NCBI RefSeq assembly: GCF_026341775.1
Contig: NZ_JAPEOB010000001.1
Span: forward strand, 1,116,001 to 1,180,000
Direction of reading: 5' to 3'
Length of the DNA stretch: 64,000 nucleotides
From: Streptomyces sp. NBC_00654
Lineage (GTDB): Bacteria; Actinomycetota; Actinomycetes; Streptomycetales; Streptomycetaceae
The translations under genes and the position numbers were made by a program. The notes under the pieces are model-generated. The model did not search any database and was not told where the DNA came from. It saw only the letters and a list, made by a program, of their open reading frames with translations. Of the stretch, positions 1 through 7,246 are shown in pieces. Numbering within the stretch: position 1 is the first letter of the stretch; the number at the start of each line of letters is the position of its first letter.

Positions 1-845
1 GCCTGCGGTCATTGGGGCTGTCGCTGCGTGAAGTCGGGCGCGCGCTGGATGATCCCGGCTTCTCGCTCTCGGAGCTCGTCGATGACCTCATCCGCCGGAC
101 GCGAGAACGCATCGAGGTGGAGACGGAGCTGCTCACGCGGCTCCGTCGGATCGGGGCCGCGGAACCCGCCGGCTGGGAGGACGTGCTCCAGAGCGTCGCA
201 CTCCTCCAGGCGCTGGGGTCGAAGAGCGCCGGGACGCGCCAGCGCGCGGCCCTGTCCGCGATCGAGGAAGTTCCGGTTCCGGTGGAAGCACTGGCCGAGG
301 CGGCGCTGAGCGAGTCGGACCCGAACGTCGCCGGGGCCCTTCGCTGGGCCTTGGCGCGCTCGGGCGGTGGCGGATGCGTGCTGCTGGCAGAGGGGCTCGG
401 CTCGCCGGTGGCCGAGGTACGGAAACGTGCTGTCCAGTCCCTCGCCGAGATTCCGAGCGGTGAGGCGACCGCAGTGCTGCAGGACGCCCTCACCAACCCC
501 GACCTCGTGGTCCGCAGGTACGCGGCTCTGGCGCTCGGGGCACGGGGAGTGGCCGACGCGGTCCCGACGCTCATGGACATGGTCGTCGAGGAGACGCATG
601 ACGTCGATGCGGCCGATGCGCTGAGCGCGCTGGCGATCCGTCCCGCCTTGGCGGAACGGATCGCCACGGGGCTCGTCGATCGCCTCGCCCACGGCACCGC
701 CGAATCGCCCGCACGTCTACGGCTGGCACAGGCGCTCGCGGATATCCCCGGGACCACAGCGTCACGTGCCCTCGCGGATCTGTCCCATGACGAGGACCGT
801 GCTGTCGCACTTACCGCGGCGTACGTTCTCGGGATGCGCGGGTAG
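1..845 (+). CDS. MerR-family regulator with C-terminal HEAT repeats (5' partial)
   Basis: The reading frame is already open at base 3 (LRSLGLSLREVGRAL), so the gene starts upstream of the window and its DNA-binding helix-turn-helix is not visible. The first 60 or so visible residues match the hinge and dimerisation helix of MerR regulators (a 'SLREVGRAL' turn, then a long helix rich in E and R). From about residue 65 to the end, Ala/Leu-rich helical pairs repeat every 30-35 residues (VRKRAVQSLAEI, VVRRYAALALGARG, AVALTAAYVLGMRG), which is the HEAT/PBS-lyase repeat pattern. A TTG at base 12 could be taken as a start but would cut through the MerR helix. Family assignment is by eye. Presumed cytoplasmic transcription factor with unknown ligand. 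Confidence 0.8.
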   Translation, partial: LRSLGLSLREVGRALDDPGFSLSELVDDLIRRTRERIEVETELLTRLRRIGAAEPAGWEDVLQSVALLQALGSKSAGTRQRAALSAIEEVPVPVEALAEAALSESDPNVAGALRWALARSGGGGCVLLAEGLGSPVAEVRKRAVQSLAEIPSGEATAVLQDALTNPDLVVRRYAALALGARGVADAVPTLMDMVVEETHDVDAADALSALAIRPALAERIATGLVDRLAHGTAESPARLRLAQALADIPGTTASRALADLSHDEDRAVALTAAYVLGMRG

Positions 846-957
846 GGCTTGCCCGGCGGATCATGTGACTGCCGGACCATTGGCTCGTCGCAGGGTGATC
901 AACGGGATCAGGGTGAGCATGGTGAAGGCTGACCACCCCGCCACGAGGTACCGCTGG

Positions 958-1509
958 TCACCTCGGCGGGTCCTCGCCCGTGAGCCCGTCGACGGATTCA
1001 CGGATGAGGTCGGCGTGACCGGCGTGACGGGCGTACTCCTCGATGAGGTCAAGGAGAATACGGCGGAGGTTGGGACGTTCGCCGCTACGGGTGGTGCAGG
1101 CGCCGAGTTGGTCCAGCCCGCAAGTGCTGAGCGCCTCGTCAACGATGACACGGGAGCGGGCGACTGACTCCTGCCAGAGAGTGCGGAGTTGCTCGGGGGT
1201 GTCCTCCGCAGCGGAGCGGTAGTCCCAGTCGGGAGTGCTGTCCCAGTCGACGGTGTCCCAGGGAGCACCGACGGGGGAGCCGAGCCACAGCCGGGCGAAG
1301 TGACTGTCCTCCACGTGCGCCAGGTGCTTGAGGAGGCCGCCCAGAGTGATGGTGGACGTGCCGAGTGTGGCGCGAAGGCCGGAGGCGTCCAGGCCGGAGC
1401 ACTTCCAAGCGAGGGTGGCCCGCTGCCGTTCGAGGGCGCCGAGGACGGCTGCTGCCTCGGTGCCGGCGAGTGGAGGTTCCGGCCATGCCTCGGTTTTGCT
1501 CTCAGTCAT
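958..1509 (-). CDS. DinB/DUF664-family protein
   Basis: A 183-residue protein beginning MTESKTEAWPEPPLAG. The helical-bundle layout and spaced histidines (HLAHVEDSHF near residue 65, then YARHAGHADLIRE near the end) are typical of DinB/YfiT-like metal-binding proteins of the DUF664 group, common in Streptomyces and often linked to mycothiol-type thiol transferases, although substrates are mostly unknown. The frame stays open upstream to 1707, but that extension is Arg-rich and low complexity, so the ATG at 1509 is preferred. It lies between unrelated genes with no obvious operon partner. The DinB fold is fairly certain; the reaction is not. Confidence 0.8.
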   Translation of the reverse strand: MTESKTEAWPEPPLAGTEAAAVLGALERQRATLAWKCSGLDASGLRATLGTSTITLGGLLKHLAHVEDSHFARLWLGSPVGAPWDTVDWDSTPDWDYRSAAEDTPEQLRTLWQESVARSRVIVDEALSTCGLDQLGACTTRSGERPNLRRILLDLIEEYARHAGHADLIRESVDGLTGEDPPR

Positions 1510-1723
1510 GGCCGCAGACCTTAGCGAACGGAGCTGACAGCGCAGCCGACGGGTGAGCTGCGACGAACCGGTCACTCGAACCACAGGATCCGCCGGACAG
1601 GCTCTCACCGTGCACGAGCTCGTCAGGCCGTGTATCGAACGGGCTGGTCGCCGGCGCGACACCTTCGGCGGACGACTCAAAATCGCGTGCGGGCTTCGCC
1701 CGGTCATGCTGGGATCAATCGCT

Positions 1724-2530
1724 ATGAACGATCATTTCCTCAATGAAGCCGACTTGATGGACAGGATGGAACGGAACCTGGCGGAGCATGCCTGTCATCT
1801 GCATCGGAGTATGACCGGTGCGGCCGTCACGGAGACTGATGACCTTCTGGTCGCCGACAGCGGCCTGGACGACGACACTTTCAACATCGTTGCCGCGGCC
1901 CGCTTCACCGACGCCACCGCCCCGGCACGCATCACCGGGACCGCCCGGACCCTGGCCGGCACCGGCCGCCGTTTCTCCTGGTGGGTGGGGCCCGCCTCGA
2001 CGCCACCGGACCTCACCGCCCGCCTGACGGCGGCCGGTCTGCCGGCGTCCGAACGCGAGACGGCCATGTGGGCCGAGCTGGACGACACCCTGCCACCGCC
2101 CGCCGCCCAAGGCCTGGACATCCGGACGGTGTCCACGCCCGAACAGCTCGCCGACTACGCCACGGTTCTCGCCGCGAACTGGTCCCCGCCCGCCGATACC
2201 GTCCGCCGTTTCTTCGCCCGTGCCACCCCGCAGGCACTGTCCGCGCACTGCCCGGCCAGCTACCTGGTCGGCTATGTGGAGGGCCGGCCGGTCTGTTCGG
2301 CCGAAGTGTTCCATCACGCGGGGGTTGCCGGTATCTACAACATCTCCACCCTGGCCGCCCACCGCCGACGTGGCCACGGCGGTGCCATCACCCTCGCCGC
2401 GCTCCGCACGGCGCGCGACCGGGACCACCGCATCGCGGTCCTGCAGGCGTCGGCCGACGGCGAGCCCGTCTACCGCCGCCTCGGGTTCCGCTCCTGCGGC
2501 GAGTTCACCGAACACGCCATCAACCCCTGA
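1724..2530 (+). CDS. GNAT-family N-acetyltransferase
   Basis: A 268-residue protein starting [15 protein letters not shown]. The C-terminal half carries the acetyl-CoA binding signature of the GNAT fold: a strand (GIYNISTL), then [20 protein letters not shown], the R/Q-x-x-G-x-G/A pyrophosphate loop. The last strand and helix ([14 protein letters not shown]) are also typical. The N-terminal 120 residues may be a second, degenerate GNAT-like half, as in tandem-GNAT proteins. The ATG at 1724 was chosen over the upstream in-frame GTG at 1553 because the intervening residues look random. The acceptor substrate cannot be told. Confidence 0.85.
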   Translation: MNDHFLNEADLMDRMERNLAEHACHLHRSMTGAAVTETDDLLVADSGLDDDTFNIVAAARFTDATAPARITGTARTLAGTGRRFSWWVGPASTPPDLTARLTAAGLPASERETAMWAELDDTLPPPAAQGLDIRTVSTPEQLADYATVLAANWSPPADTVRRFFARATPQALSAHCPASYLVGYVEGRPVCSAEVFHHAGVAGIYNISTLAAHRRRGHGGAITLAALRTARDRDHRIAVLQASADGEPVYRRLGFRSCGEFTEHAINP

Positions 2531-2611
2531 ACCGCCCGAACTCCACTGGTTGGTGGTTGAACGGATCCGGGGCCGGCACCAAGGCCAAGGTAACCGTGTG
2601 GCTGCAAGTGA
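2531..2611. other. Disrupted protein-like stretch
   Basis: Bases around 2570-2630 read KAKVTVWLQVKDGGNWKGTA in one plus-strand frame. This looks like a beta-strand-rich protein fragment but has no start and is cut off within 60 codons, supporting the idea that the gene ending at 3136 was once longer. Confidence 0.3.
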
Positions 2612-3136
2612 AGGACGGCGGCAACTGGAAGGGAACGGCACCCGTGGATCGAGAGGGCCAGTGCCGAGTACGACCTCGATGAGGGGGTGTTCCGCCTCAC
2701 CGGCCTGCATGTGCTGGCGCCAGTACGCCTTGCCCCGGACAGCCGGTTCGATCTCGTCGCCGCTGCCGACTGGTTCGGTCTCGCTGATCGGGACGGCCGG
2801 GCCGACATGGTGGTCACGGTCTCGGCCGGGGAATCGGCGGGCCTGGGCGGGCGCGTCGCCGAGATCCGCGAATTGGCCCGGGAGCGCGCCTTCGGGCGAA
2901 TGACCGTCGACGCGGTACCGGCAGGGCGGGTCGGGCAGAACGGGCTGGCTCCCCCACTGGCAGGTGAGCTCCAGACCGGTGGAATGCGGCAGACCATGGC
3001 CTTTTGCTGCCGCGCACGCGAATGGTCCCCGGACGTGGCTGCCTGGGCGACCGAGATCTTCGTCGATGCCCTTCGGGCCTCCGGAGCGGCGCACCCGGCC
3101 CTCATCACCGTCTCCGTACCCGACACTTTGCCGTAG
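2612..3136 (+). pseudogene. Hypothetical protein, probably broken at its 5' end
   Basis: From about 2640 to the stop at 3136 one frame reads like real protein (AEYDLDEGVFRLTGLHVL and onward, about 165 residues, no membrane segment), but the frame closes at a TGA at 2609 and no good start or ribosome site precedes it; the only candidate is a GTG at 2687. Just upstream another frame reads KAKVTVWLQVKDGGNWKG, which also looks protein-like. This suggests an original longer gene disrupted by a frameshift or deletion near 2600-2680. I do not recognise the family. It converges with the eamA-type gene. Confidence 0.4.
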
Positions 3137-3187
3137 TGGTGGCTCGCACGGCATGAACCGGCCCGCTCCGTCCACTCGCGGGCAGCG

Positions 3188-4039
3188 TCAACTCGTGTGC
3201 AGCATCAGCCCGATGCCCACCACCATCAGCCCGGCCGCAGCGATGCGCGGGGCGCCGAAGCGCTCCTTGAAGAACAGGGTGCCTATCGCCGCGCCCACGA
3301 TGATCGAGGATTCCCGCAGTGCCGCGATCGGGGCGAGCGGGGCCTTCGTCTGGGCCCACAGGACCAGGCCGTACGCGGAGACCGAGAGGGCCGCGCCGAT
3401 GAGGCCGCGGGCCGCGTACGGGCGTAGCTGTGGCAGGAGAGCGGCGCGGCGGCTCCAGAGCGCGTACGCCGGGATGGCGAGGCCCTCCAGGATCATCAGC
3501 CACGCGATGTAGCCGAGCGGGGTGCCCGAGGCGCGTACGCCGACGCCGTCCACCGTGGTGTACCCGGCGATGGCCAGGCCCGTGCCGAGGGCCGCCAGGA
3601 TCGCCGGCCAGTGCGGGCGTTTCCCGGAACCGCGGATGCCCCACAGGGCGAGGCCGACGAGTCCGGCCGAGGCGACCGCGACGCCCGCCGTGGCCCAGGC
3701 GTCGGGGCGTTCGCCGACGAAGACCGCGGCCAGGACCGTCACCACGAGCGGGGCCGTGCCCCGGGCGATCGGGTACATCTGGCCGAAGTCGCCCAGGGTG
3801 AACGACCGCATCAGCAACAGCATGTACGCCACGTGCAGCGCGGACGAGACGAAGAGGTACGGCCAGGCCTCCGCCGCAGGGAACGGGACGAACAGGGCGG
3901 CCACCGCGCCGATCAGCAGGCCGCCCCCGGATATCAGGGTGAAGGAGACGAGCTGGTCCTTGATGGCGTGCGCGATGGCGTTCCACGAGGCGTGGGTGAT
4001 CGCGGCCATGAGGACCGCGAACGCGACCAGAGGAGTCAC
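3188..4039 (-). CDS. EamA/DMT-family inner-membrane transporter
   Basis: A 283-residue protein with about ten hydrophobic segments in two homologous five-helix halves, the layout of EamA (drug/metabolite transporter) permeases; a Pro-Ile-Ala-Arg-Gly-Thr motif closes the third helix pair (MYPIARGTAPLVV), with the matching SSIIVGAAIGTLFFKERFGAPR in the second half. The GTG at 4039 overlaps the stop of the upstream ybaK-like gene (GTGA), indicating translational coupling. Substrate unknown. A damaged second copy of the segment encoding its N-terminal helices sits at 4700-4784, showing that this locus was partly duplicated. Confidence 0.88.
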   Translation of the reverse strand: MTPLVAFAVLMAAITHASWNAIAHAIKDQLVSFTLISGGGLLIGAVAALFVPFPAAEAWPYLFVSSALHVAYMLLLMRSFTLGDFGQMYPIARGTAPLVVTVLAAVFVGERPDAWATAGVAVASAGLVGLALWGIRGSGKRPHWPAILAALGTGLAIAGYTTVDGVGVRASGTPLGYIAWLMILEGLAIPAYALWSRRAALLPQLRPYAARGLIGAALSVSAYGLVLWAQTKAPLAPIAALRESSIIVGAAIGTLFFKERFGAPRIAAAGLMVVGIGLMLHTS

Positions 4040-4572
4040 TTGGTCTGCTCGCGCACATCGGCCACCGTGGCGCCCGCGTGGCCGATCAGCGTCGTGGGGT
4101 CGAGCGGGAACACCGTGTGCGGGGTGCCCGCCGCCGCCCACACCACCGCGTGGTCCAGCAGCCCGCGGTCGGCCAGCACGCGGGTCTTCCGCACATGGCC
4201 GAAGGGCGGTACGCCGCCGATCGCGTACCCCGTGGTCTCGCGGACCAGGTCGGCCCCGGCGCGCTTGACCTTCCCGGCGCCCAGTTCCTTCCGTACGAGC
4301 TCCACATCGACGCGCGAGGACCCGTCCATCAGGACCAGGACCGGTACGCCGTCCGCCTCGAAGATCAGCGACTTGACGATCTCGCTGAGCTCGCAGCCGA
4401 CCGCCGCGGCCGCCTCGGCGGCGGTGCGGGTGGCGTCCGGGAACCGGCGTACCTCCACCTGGAGGCCCAGCTCGCGCAGCGCTTCGGCGAACCGGGGGTG
4501 GGCATCGGAGGAGGCGGCGGACGGGGAGGCGGCGGTCGCGGGCGCGGTTTCGGGAGTGCTCATGTGCTGCAC
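4036..4572 (-). CDS. ybaK: YbaK/EbsC-type aminoacyl-tRNA deacylase
   Basis: A 178-residue protein. YbaK-fold proteins hydrolyse mischarged tRNA, classically Cys-tRNA(Pro). Seen here: the helix ELSEIVKSLIFEADGVPVLVLMDG, with the lysine needed for substrate binding, then KRAGADLVRETTGYAIGGVPPFGH, the conserved G-x-x-G-G-V-x-P-x-G loop. The N-terminal 22 residues are Ala/Ser/Pro-rich filler. Translation may begin at 4572 or at the second ATG (4563). It is coupled to the downstream eamA-type gene by a GTGA overlap. Its first few codons and upstream region are duplicated at 8219-8360. Confidence 0.87.
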   Translation of the reverse strand: MQHMSTPETAPATAASPSAASSDAHPRFAEALRELGLQVEVRRFPDATRTAAEAAAAVGCELSEIVKSLIFEADGVPVLVLMDGSSRVDVELVRKELGAGKVKRAGADLVRETTGYAIGGVPPFGHVRKTRVLADRGLLDHAVVWAAAGTPHTVFPLDPTTLIGHAGATVADVREQTK

Positions 4573-4681
4573 GCTACTGAACCGCGCCGGGCGGGCACCA
4601 GACGGATTCCGGAGTATCGCACTCCGGACGATTTCGGTGACTTCCGGTCAAAACCTGGCCGGATAGATGCCCGTGCCAACC
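4540..4681. repeat. 142-bp direct repeat, left copy
   Basis: Bases 4540-4681 are the same as 8219-8360 at 140 of 142 positions (differences at 4629/8308 and 4645/8324, both C versus T) and in the same orientation. The repeat spans the first codons of ybaK and its upstream region. The two copies bracket a 3.5-kb accessory cassette. Confidence 0.95.
4608..4628. promoter_or_regulatory. Inverted repeat upstream of ybaK, possible operator
   Basis: TCCGGAGT, five bases (ATCGC), then ACTCCGGA: an 8-bp perfect inverted repeat 36-56 bases upstream of the ybaK start. It is preserved in the second copy at 8287-8307. No T-run follows, so an operator is more likely than a terminator. The regulator is unknown. 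Confidence 0.45.
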
Positions 4682-4699
4682 CGGAATGGCCGGGCGCTC

Positions 4700-4784
4700 C
4701 ACAGGGCGGCCACCGCGCCGATCGGCAGGCCCGCCCTCTCCGATATTCAGGGAGAAACGAGACGAGCTGGTCCTTGATGGTGTG
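4700..4784 (-). pseudogene. Fragment of a second eamA gene
   Basis: About 85 bases that align with 3891-3970 inside the intact eamA-type gene, in the same orientation (both contain GACGAGCTGGTCCTTGATGG), with several substitutions and small indels. It corresponds to codons near the N-terminus and cannot make protein. It starts only 19 bases beyond the left 142-bp repeat, so it is a scar from duplication and deletion of the ybaK-eamA locus. Confidence 0.75.
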
Positions 4785-4830
4785 TCCGAACACTCAGGAC
4801 TGCCGGCAAGACCGTAGGGCTCAGGTGGAA

Positions 4831-4870
4831 GCCCCGTCCGACGCCTCGGGCAGAAGCGCACGGACGGGGC
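4831..4870 (-). terminator. Hairpin terminator after the methyltransferase gene
   Basis: GCCCCGTCCG at 4831-4840 pairs perfectly with CGGACGGGGC at 4861-4870 (20-base loop). It begins 11 bases past the stop of the minus-strand methyltransferase gene. There is no strong U-tract, which is common in Streptomyces. Confidence 0.6.
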
Positions 4871-4881
4871 GGTCTCGCTGA

Positions 4882-6063
4882 TCAGCCACTTGTGGGGACG
4901 TGCCGTTCAGGGGTGTCCAGCCACGGAGTCTCACCTGTGGCCGTGACCGTCAGACCGAGTCGTTCCGGGCCGGGACGGTCATGCAGCGCCCACCAGTCGT
5001 GCGCCGCTTCCACCTCGTTCCAGAGCCGACGGCGGCCTTGCTGCCACACCGTCCACTGGGTGTCGGACTTCCCGTCCCAGTCCACGGCAGCCCACGACGT
5101 GGCATCGGTCGTGGCGAGCCACAGGCGGGATGCCACCCCTTCCACGTCCGGGTTGTCGTGCCACGTCCACCACACGTCACGGAGCTGCAGCCCCATGGCG
5201 AACCGTGCGGCGAGTTCCTCCCCGGCCACCTGCCACGGCGGCAGGATGGTGGTCGACTCGTCGGGCTGGTGGTCGTCGCGCACCACGTCCCGGAAAATCC
5301 GCAGGTTGGTCCGCTGCTGCCGCATGAGCATGAACGCACTGTGCGGAGAGAACCGGCCCGAAGCCGTCCCACCGTCGTCCACGGTCAGGCGCAGCAGTCC
5401 GTAACAGATCCACGGCGACTCCCACGGAGCGAGGATGACGCCCCCGGGCTTCACCTGCGTGAGCCACGGGCGAGGGACGGACCGCACGGAACACGTGGCC
5501 ACGAGCCGGTCGTACGGCGCGCCGTCCGCGTGTCCCATAGCGCCGTCCCCGGCGATGACTTCCACGCCGAGCCCCGACTTCCGCAGACAGGCCTGGGCTC
5601 TGGACGCCAGCACGGGGTCCACTTCGACGGTCGTCACGTTCTCCGAGCCGGCGACGTGGGCCAGGAGACCCGCGTTCCACCCTGTTCCGGTGCCGATCTC
5701 CAGGACTCGTTGTTCCGGCGCCACATCGAGCATGTGCAGCATCCGGAACACGATGGACGGAGCCGAAGCGGATGACGAGGCCCACCGATCTCCGTCCGCG
5801 GGCTCCTCGCCGTCGTTGATCTGCGTCACTACGGAGTCATCGACGTACACCGCCCGAAGCCACGCCTCCGGAGCCTTGGTGCGGTCGCAGGGCACCAACT
5901 GATCACCCAGATAGATGCGTTCAGGAACAAACGCGGACCGGGTGACGGACCATGCCGCTCGCTCCCACTCGGGGCGCAACGGCGTATCCATGTCGTTGTT
6001 CACTGCTCCGAGCAGATCACGGAGGGCGATCTGCTCGGACGCTGCGAGATTCGGTGTTGTCAC
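4882..6063 (-). CDS. Protein-isoaspartate-methyltransferase-like enzyme of RiPP type
   Basis: A 393-residue protein. Residues 97-110 (SSSASAPSIVFRML) and 119-135 (RVLEIGTGTGWNAGLLA) are the substrate loop and SAM-binding motif I of the PCMT family, which methylates Asp/isoAsp side chains. Housekeeping PCMTs have about 210 residues; the roughly 170-residue C-terminal extension here is what I associate with PCMT homologues in peptide natural-product clusters (TgmC-type, OlvSA, imiditide enzymes), where Asp methylation leads to aspartimide. The GTG start directly follows the stop codon of a 44-residue peptide gene (TAG-GTG), so the two are coupled and the peptide is the obvious substrate candidate. 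No ATP-grasp, lanthionine synthetase or transporter gene is nearby. The family is well supported; the peptide role is inferred. Confidence 0.8.
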   Translation of the reverse strand: MTTPNLAASEQIALRDLLGAVNNDMDTPLRPEWERAAWSVTRSAFVPERIYLGDQLVPCDRTKAPEAWLRAVYVDDSVVTQINDGEEPADGDRWASSSASAPSIVFRMLHMLDVAPEQRVLEIGTGTGWNAGLLAHVAGSENVTTVEVDPVLASRAQACLRKSGLGVEVIAGDGAMGHADGAPYDRLVATCSVRSVPRPWLTQVKPGGVILAPWESPWICYGLLRLTVDDGGTASGRFSPHSAFMLMRQQRTNLRIFRDVVRDDHQPDESTTILPPWQVAGEELAARFAMGLQLRDVWWTWHDNPDVEGVASRLWLATTDATSWAAVDWDGKSDTQWTVWQQGRRRLWNEVEAAHDWWALHDRPGPERLGLTVTATGETPWLDTPERHVPTSG

Positions 6064-6198
6064 CTACTCGTCCTTCTTGTGCTTCGGCGGGTCCTTCGGC
6101 TTGGCCGTGTCGCTCGACGGCTTGGACGTGCCCGGGTCCTTCCCCCCGGAGTGCTGCCCGCTGCCACCGCTTCCGCCCTTTCCCGTTCCCCATCCCAT
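6064..6198 (-). CDS. 44-residue Gly/Lys/Asp-rich peptide, candidate methyltransferase substrate
   Basis: A short gene starting ATG at 6198 with a good ribosome site (AGAGGAG, about 8 bases upstream). The product starts MGWGTGKGGSGGSG and ends PKDPPKHKKDE: a glycine/serine-rich front half and a basic, proline-rich back half with four Asp residues (K-D-P twice, S-D-T, K-D-E) and no Cys. There is no signal peptide or membrane segment. Its TAG stop is followed at once by the GTG of the PCMT-like enzyme. Size, composition and coupling suggest a precursor peptide whose aspartates are modified; a small regulatory or scaffold protein is the alternative. No homologue is known to me. Confidence 0.72.
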   Translation of the reverse strand: MGWGTGKGGSGGSGQHSGGKDPGTSKPSSDTAKPKDPPKHKKDE

Positions 6199-6368
6199 GC
6201 CGTTGCTCCTCTTGTTGGTTGCGGACTATCTGCGGAGTCTCGGAAGTCTTGGGGCGCGCGGGGAATGCCCCCGACCCCCGGCCGGCCGGGACCACTGGTG
6301 ACAGTCCTCACCAGGGGCCGACGATGCGAGTCGACGCTAGAAGGACGCCTGTCCGGGGCGCTACGAAC

Positions 6369-6471
6369 TTGCACGGGTTTGCACATCAATTCCCCTGGCC
6401 GAGAGCGGTATTGACGCTGTACCCGCTGTTCGGCGAAGCTCGTGCAAGCCCGAGCAAACCCGAGCAAGCAC
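6369..6471. promoter_or_regulatory. Divergent promoter region with 10-bp-spaced repeat motifs
   Basis: Between the peptide gene and the 84-residue gene, bases 6442-6471 read GTGCAAGCCC, GAGCAAACCC, GAGCAAGCAC: three copies of GAGCAAnCCC spaced exactly 10 bp. At 6369-6384 the same motif occurs in the opposite orientation, twice (TTGCACGGGT then TTGCAC). A TTGACG at 6411 could be a -35 box. The one-helical-turn spacing suggests binding of an oligomeric repressor, most simply the XRE/DUF5753 protein encoded at 7247. The rest of 6199-6490 shows no gene. Confidence 0.55.
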
Positions 6472-6490
6472 CTGGATCAGGGAGCCAGCC

Positions 6491-6745
6491 ATGGCCGTAG
6501 AGTTCGTCGGTATCGATCCGAACACCGACCGGGATCACTGCCCGACGGTGTGGGCGGACACGGAAGCTCAGGAGATCTTGTTGCAAGGATGGAAGCCGGA
6601 CGCCAGGGCTCAGGCCCAGTGCGAGGCGACCAGCCCGGCGAACGGATCGGTCCCTGAGGGCGAGGCCATCGTGCGGCTCCCCGCCCGCATGATTCCGGTG
6701 ATCAGGGAGGCCTGCGATGCCGTCGAGCGCGCCCGGCTTCGCTGA
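6491..6745 (+). CDS. Small conserved-looking hypothetical protein (84 aa)
   Basis: Starts ATG at 6491 after an AGGGAG ribosome site. The acidic product MAVEFVGIDPNTDRDHCPTV continues with 'VWADTEAQEILLQGWK' and 'VRLPARMIPVIREACDAVERAR'. The pattern of an opening statement about an assigned substrate, a short polar middle and a final helix resembles small proteins commonly found beside DUF397/DUF6879 and XRE/DUF5753 genes in Streptomyces. It overlaps the start of the next gene by 29 bases and is surely co-transcribed with it. Function unknown. Confidence 0.72.
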   Translation: MAVEFVGIDPNTDRDHCPTVWADTEAQEILLQGWKPDARAQAQCEATSPANGSVPEGEAIVRLPARMIPVIREACDAVERARLR

Positions 6746-7232
6746 GCTGCTCGGCCGGTGCGAGCGGTCGGCCGTCCACCTGGAGATGCGTGACTCGTAC
6801 GCGCCCACCGACCGGTTCGACGCATGGCGGCGCGGCGTGCGGATCAACTGGGAAGACCGGGAGTCCTGGTGGCACCCGTACGACCAATTGATCACGGACT
6901 CCGTGGCACGGGGTGTGTCGATCCGTCGGGCCCGCATCGTCTCCGAGCCAGTGACGGAGTACATCCGCTGGGAGCATTACGTGACCCACGCGAACGTGAC
7001 GGCGGGGGAGGAGGTCCGATGGCTACCGCGACGACGGGCCACGGACATCGCCCTCCCGGGAAACGACTTCTGGCTCTTCGACGGTGAGCTCCTGCGGGTG
7101 CACCACTTCTCAGGGGACGGCGCGGTGGTCGAGGATGAGATCACCTCGGACGAGGAGACCGTGAAACTCTGCTCGTCGGCCTTCGAAGCCGTCTGGCAGC
7201 GAGCGGTTCCGCACCACCTGTACGCGATCTGA
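6717..7232 (+). CDS. DUF6879-like protein
   Basis: A 171-residue soluble protein beginning MPSSAPGFAELLGRC. The features I associate with DUF6879 are present: FAELLGRCERSAVHLEMRDSY at the start, a central 'RIVSEPVTEYIRWEHYVT' strand-helix, 'WLPRRRA', and 'NDFWLFDGELLRVHHFSGDG'. These proteins sit beside XRE/DUF5753 regulators throughout Streptomyces and have no known activity; the fold may be nuclease-like, but no catalytic set is evident to me. The gene overlaps the 84-residue gene upstream and is followed 14 bases later by the regulator gene, so the three form an operon. Confidence 0.75.
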   Translation: MPSSAPGFAELLGRCERSAVHLEMRDSYAPTDRFDAWRRGVRINWEDRESWWHPYDQLITDSVARGVSIRRARIVSEPVTEYIRWEHYVTHANVTAGEEVRWLPRRRATDIALPGNDFWLFDGELLRVHHFSGDGAVVEDEITSDEETVKLCSSAFEAVWQRAVPHHLYAI

Positions 7233-7246
7233 CGAAAGCCGGCTCC

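Noticed and set aside
861..960. Minus-strand stretch reading RYLVAGWSAFTMLTLIPLITL, membrane-like
   Set aside because: Only about 30 codons without start or matching neighbour; perhaps a scrap of a lost membrane gene but not supportable as a feature.
4882..6063. Methyltransferase considered as a housekeeping protein-L-isoaspartate repair enzyme
   Set aside because: Nearly twice the usual length, coupled to a tiny gene, and in an accessory cassette; the repair role is less likely than a dedicated peptide substrate.
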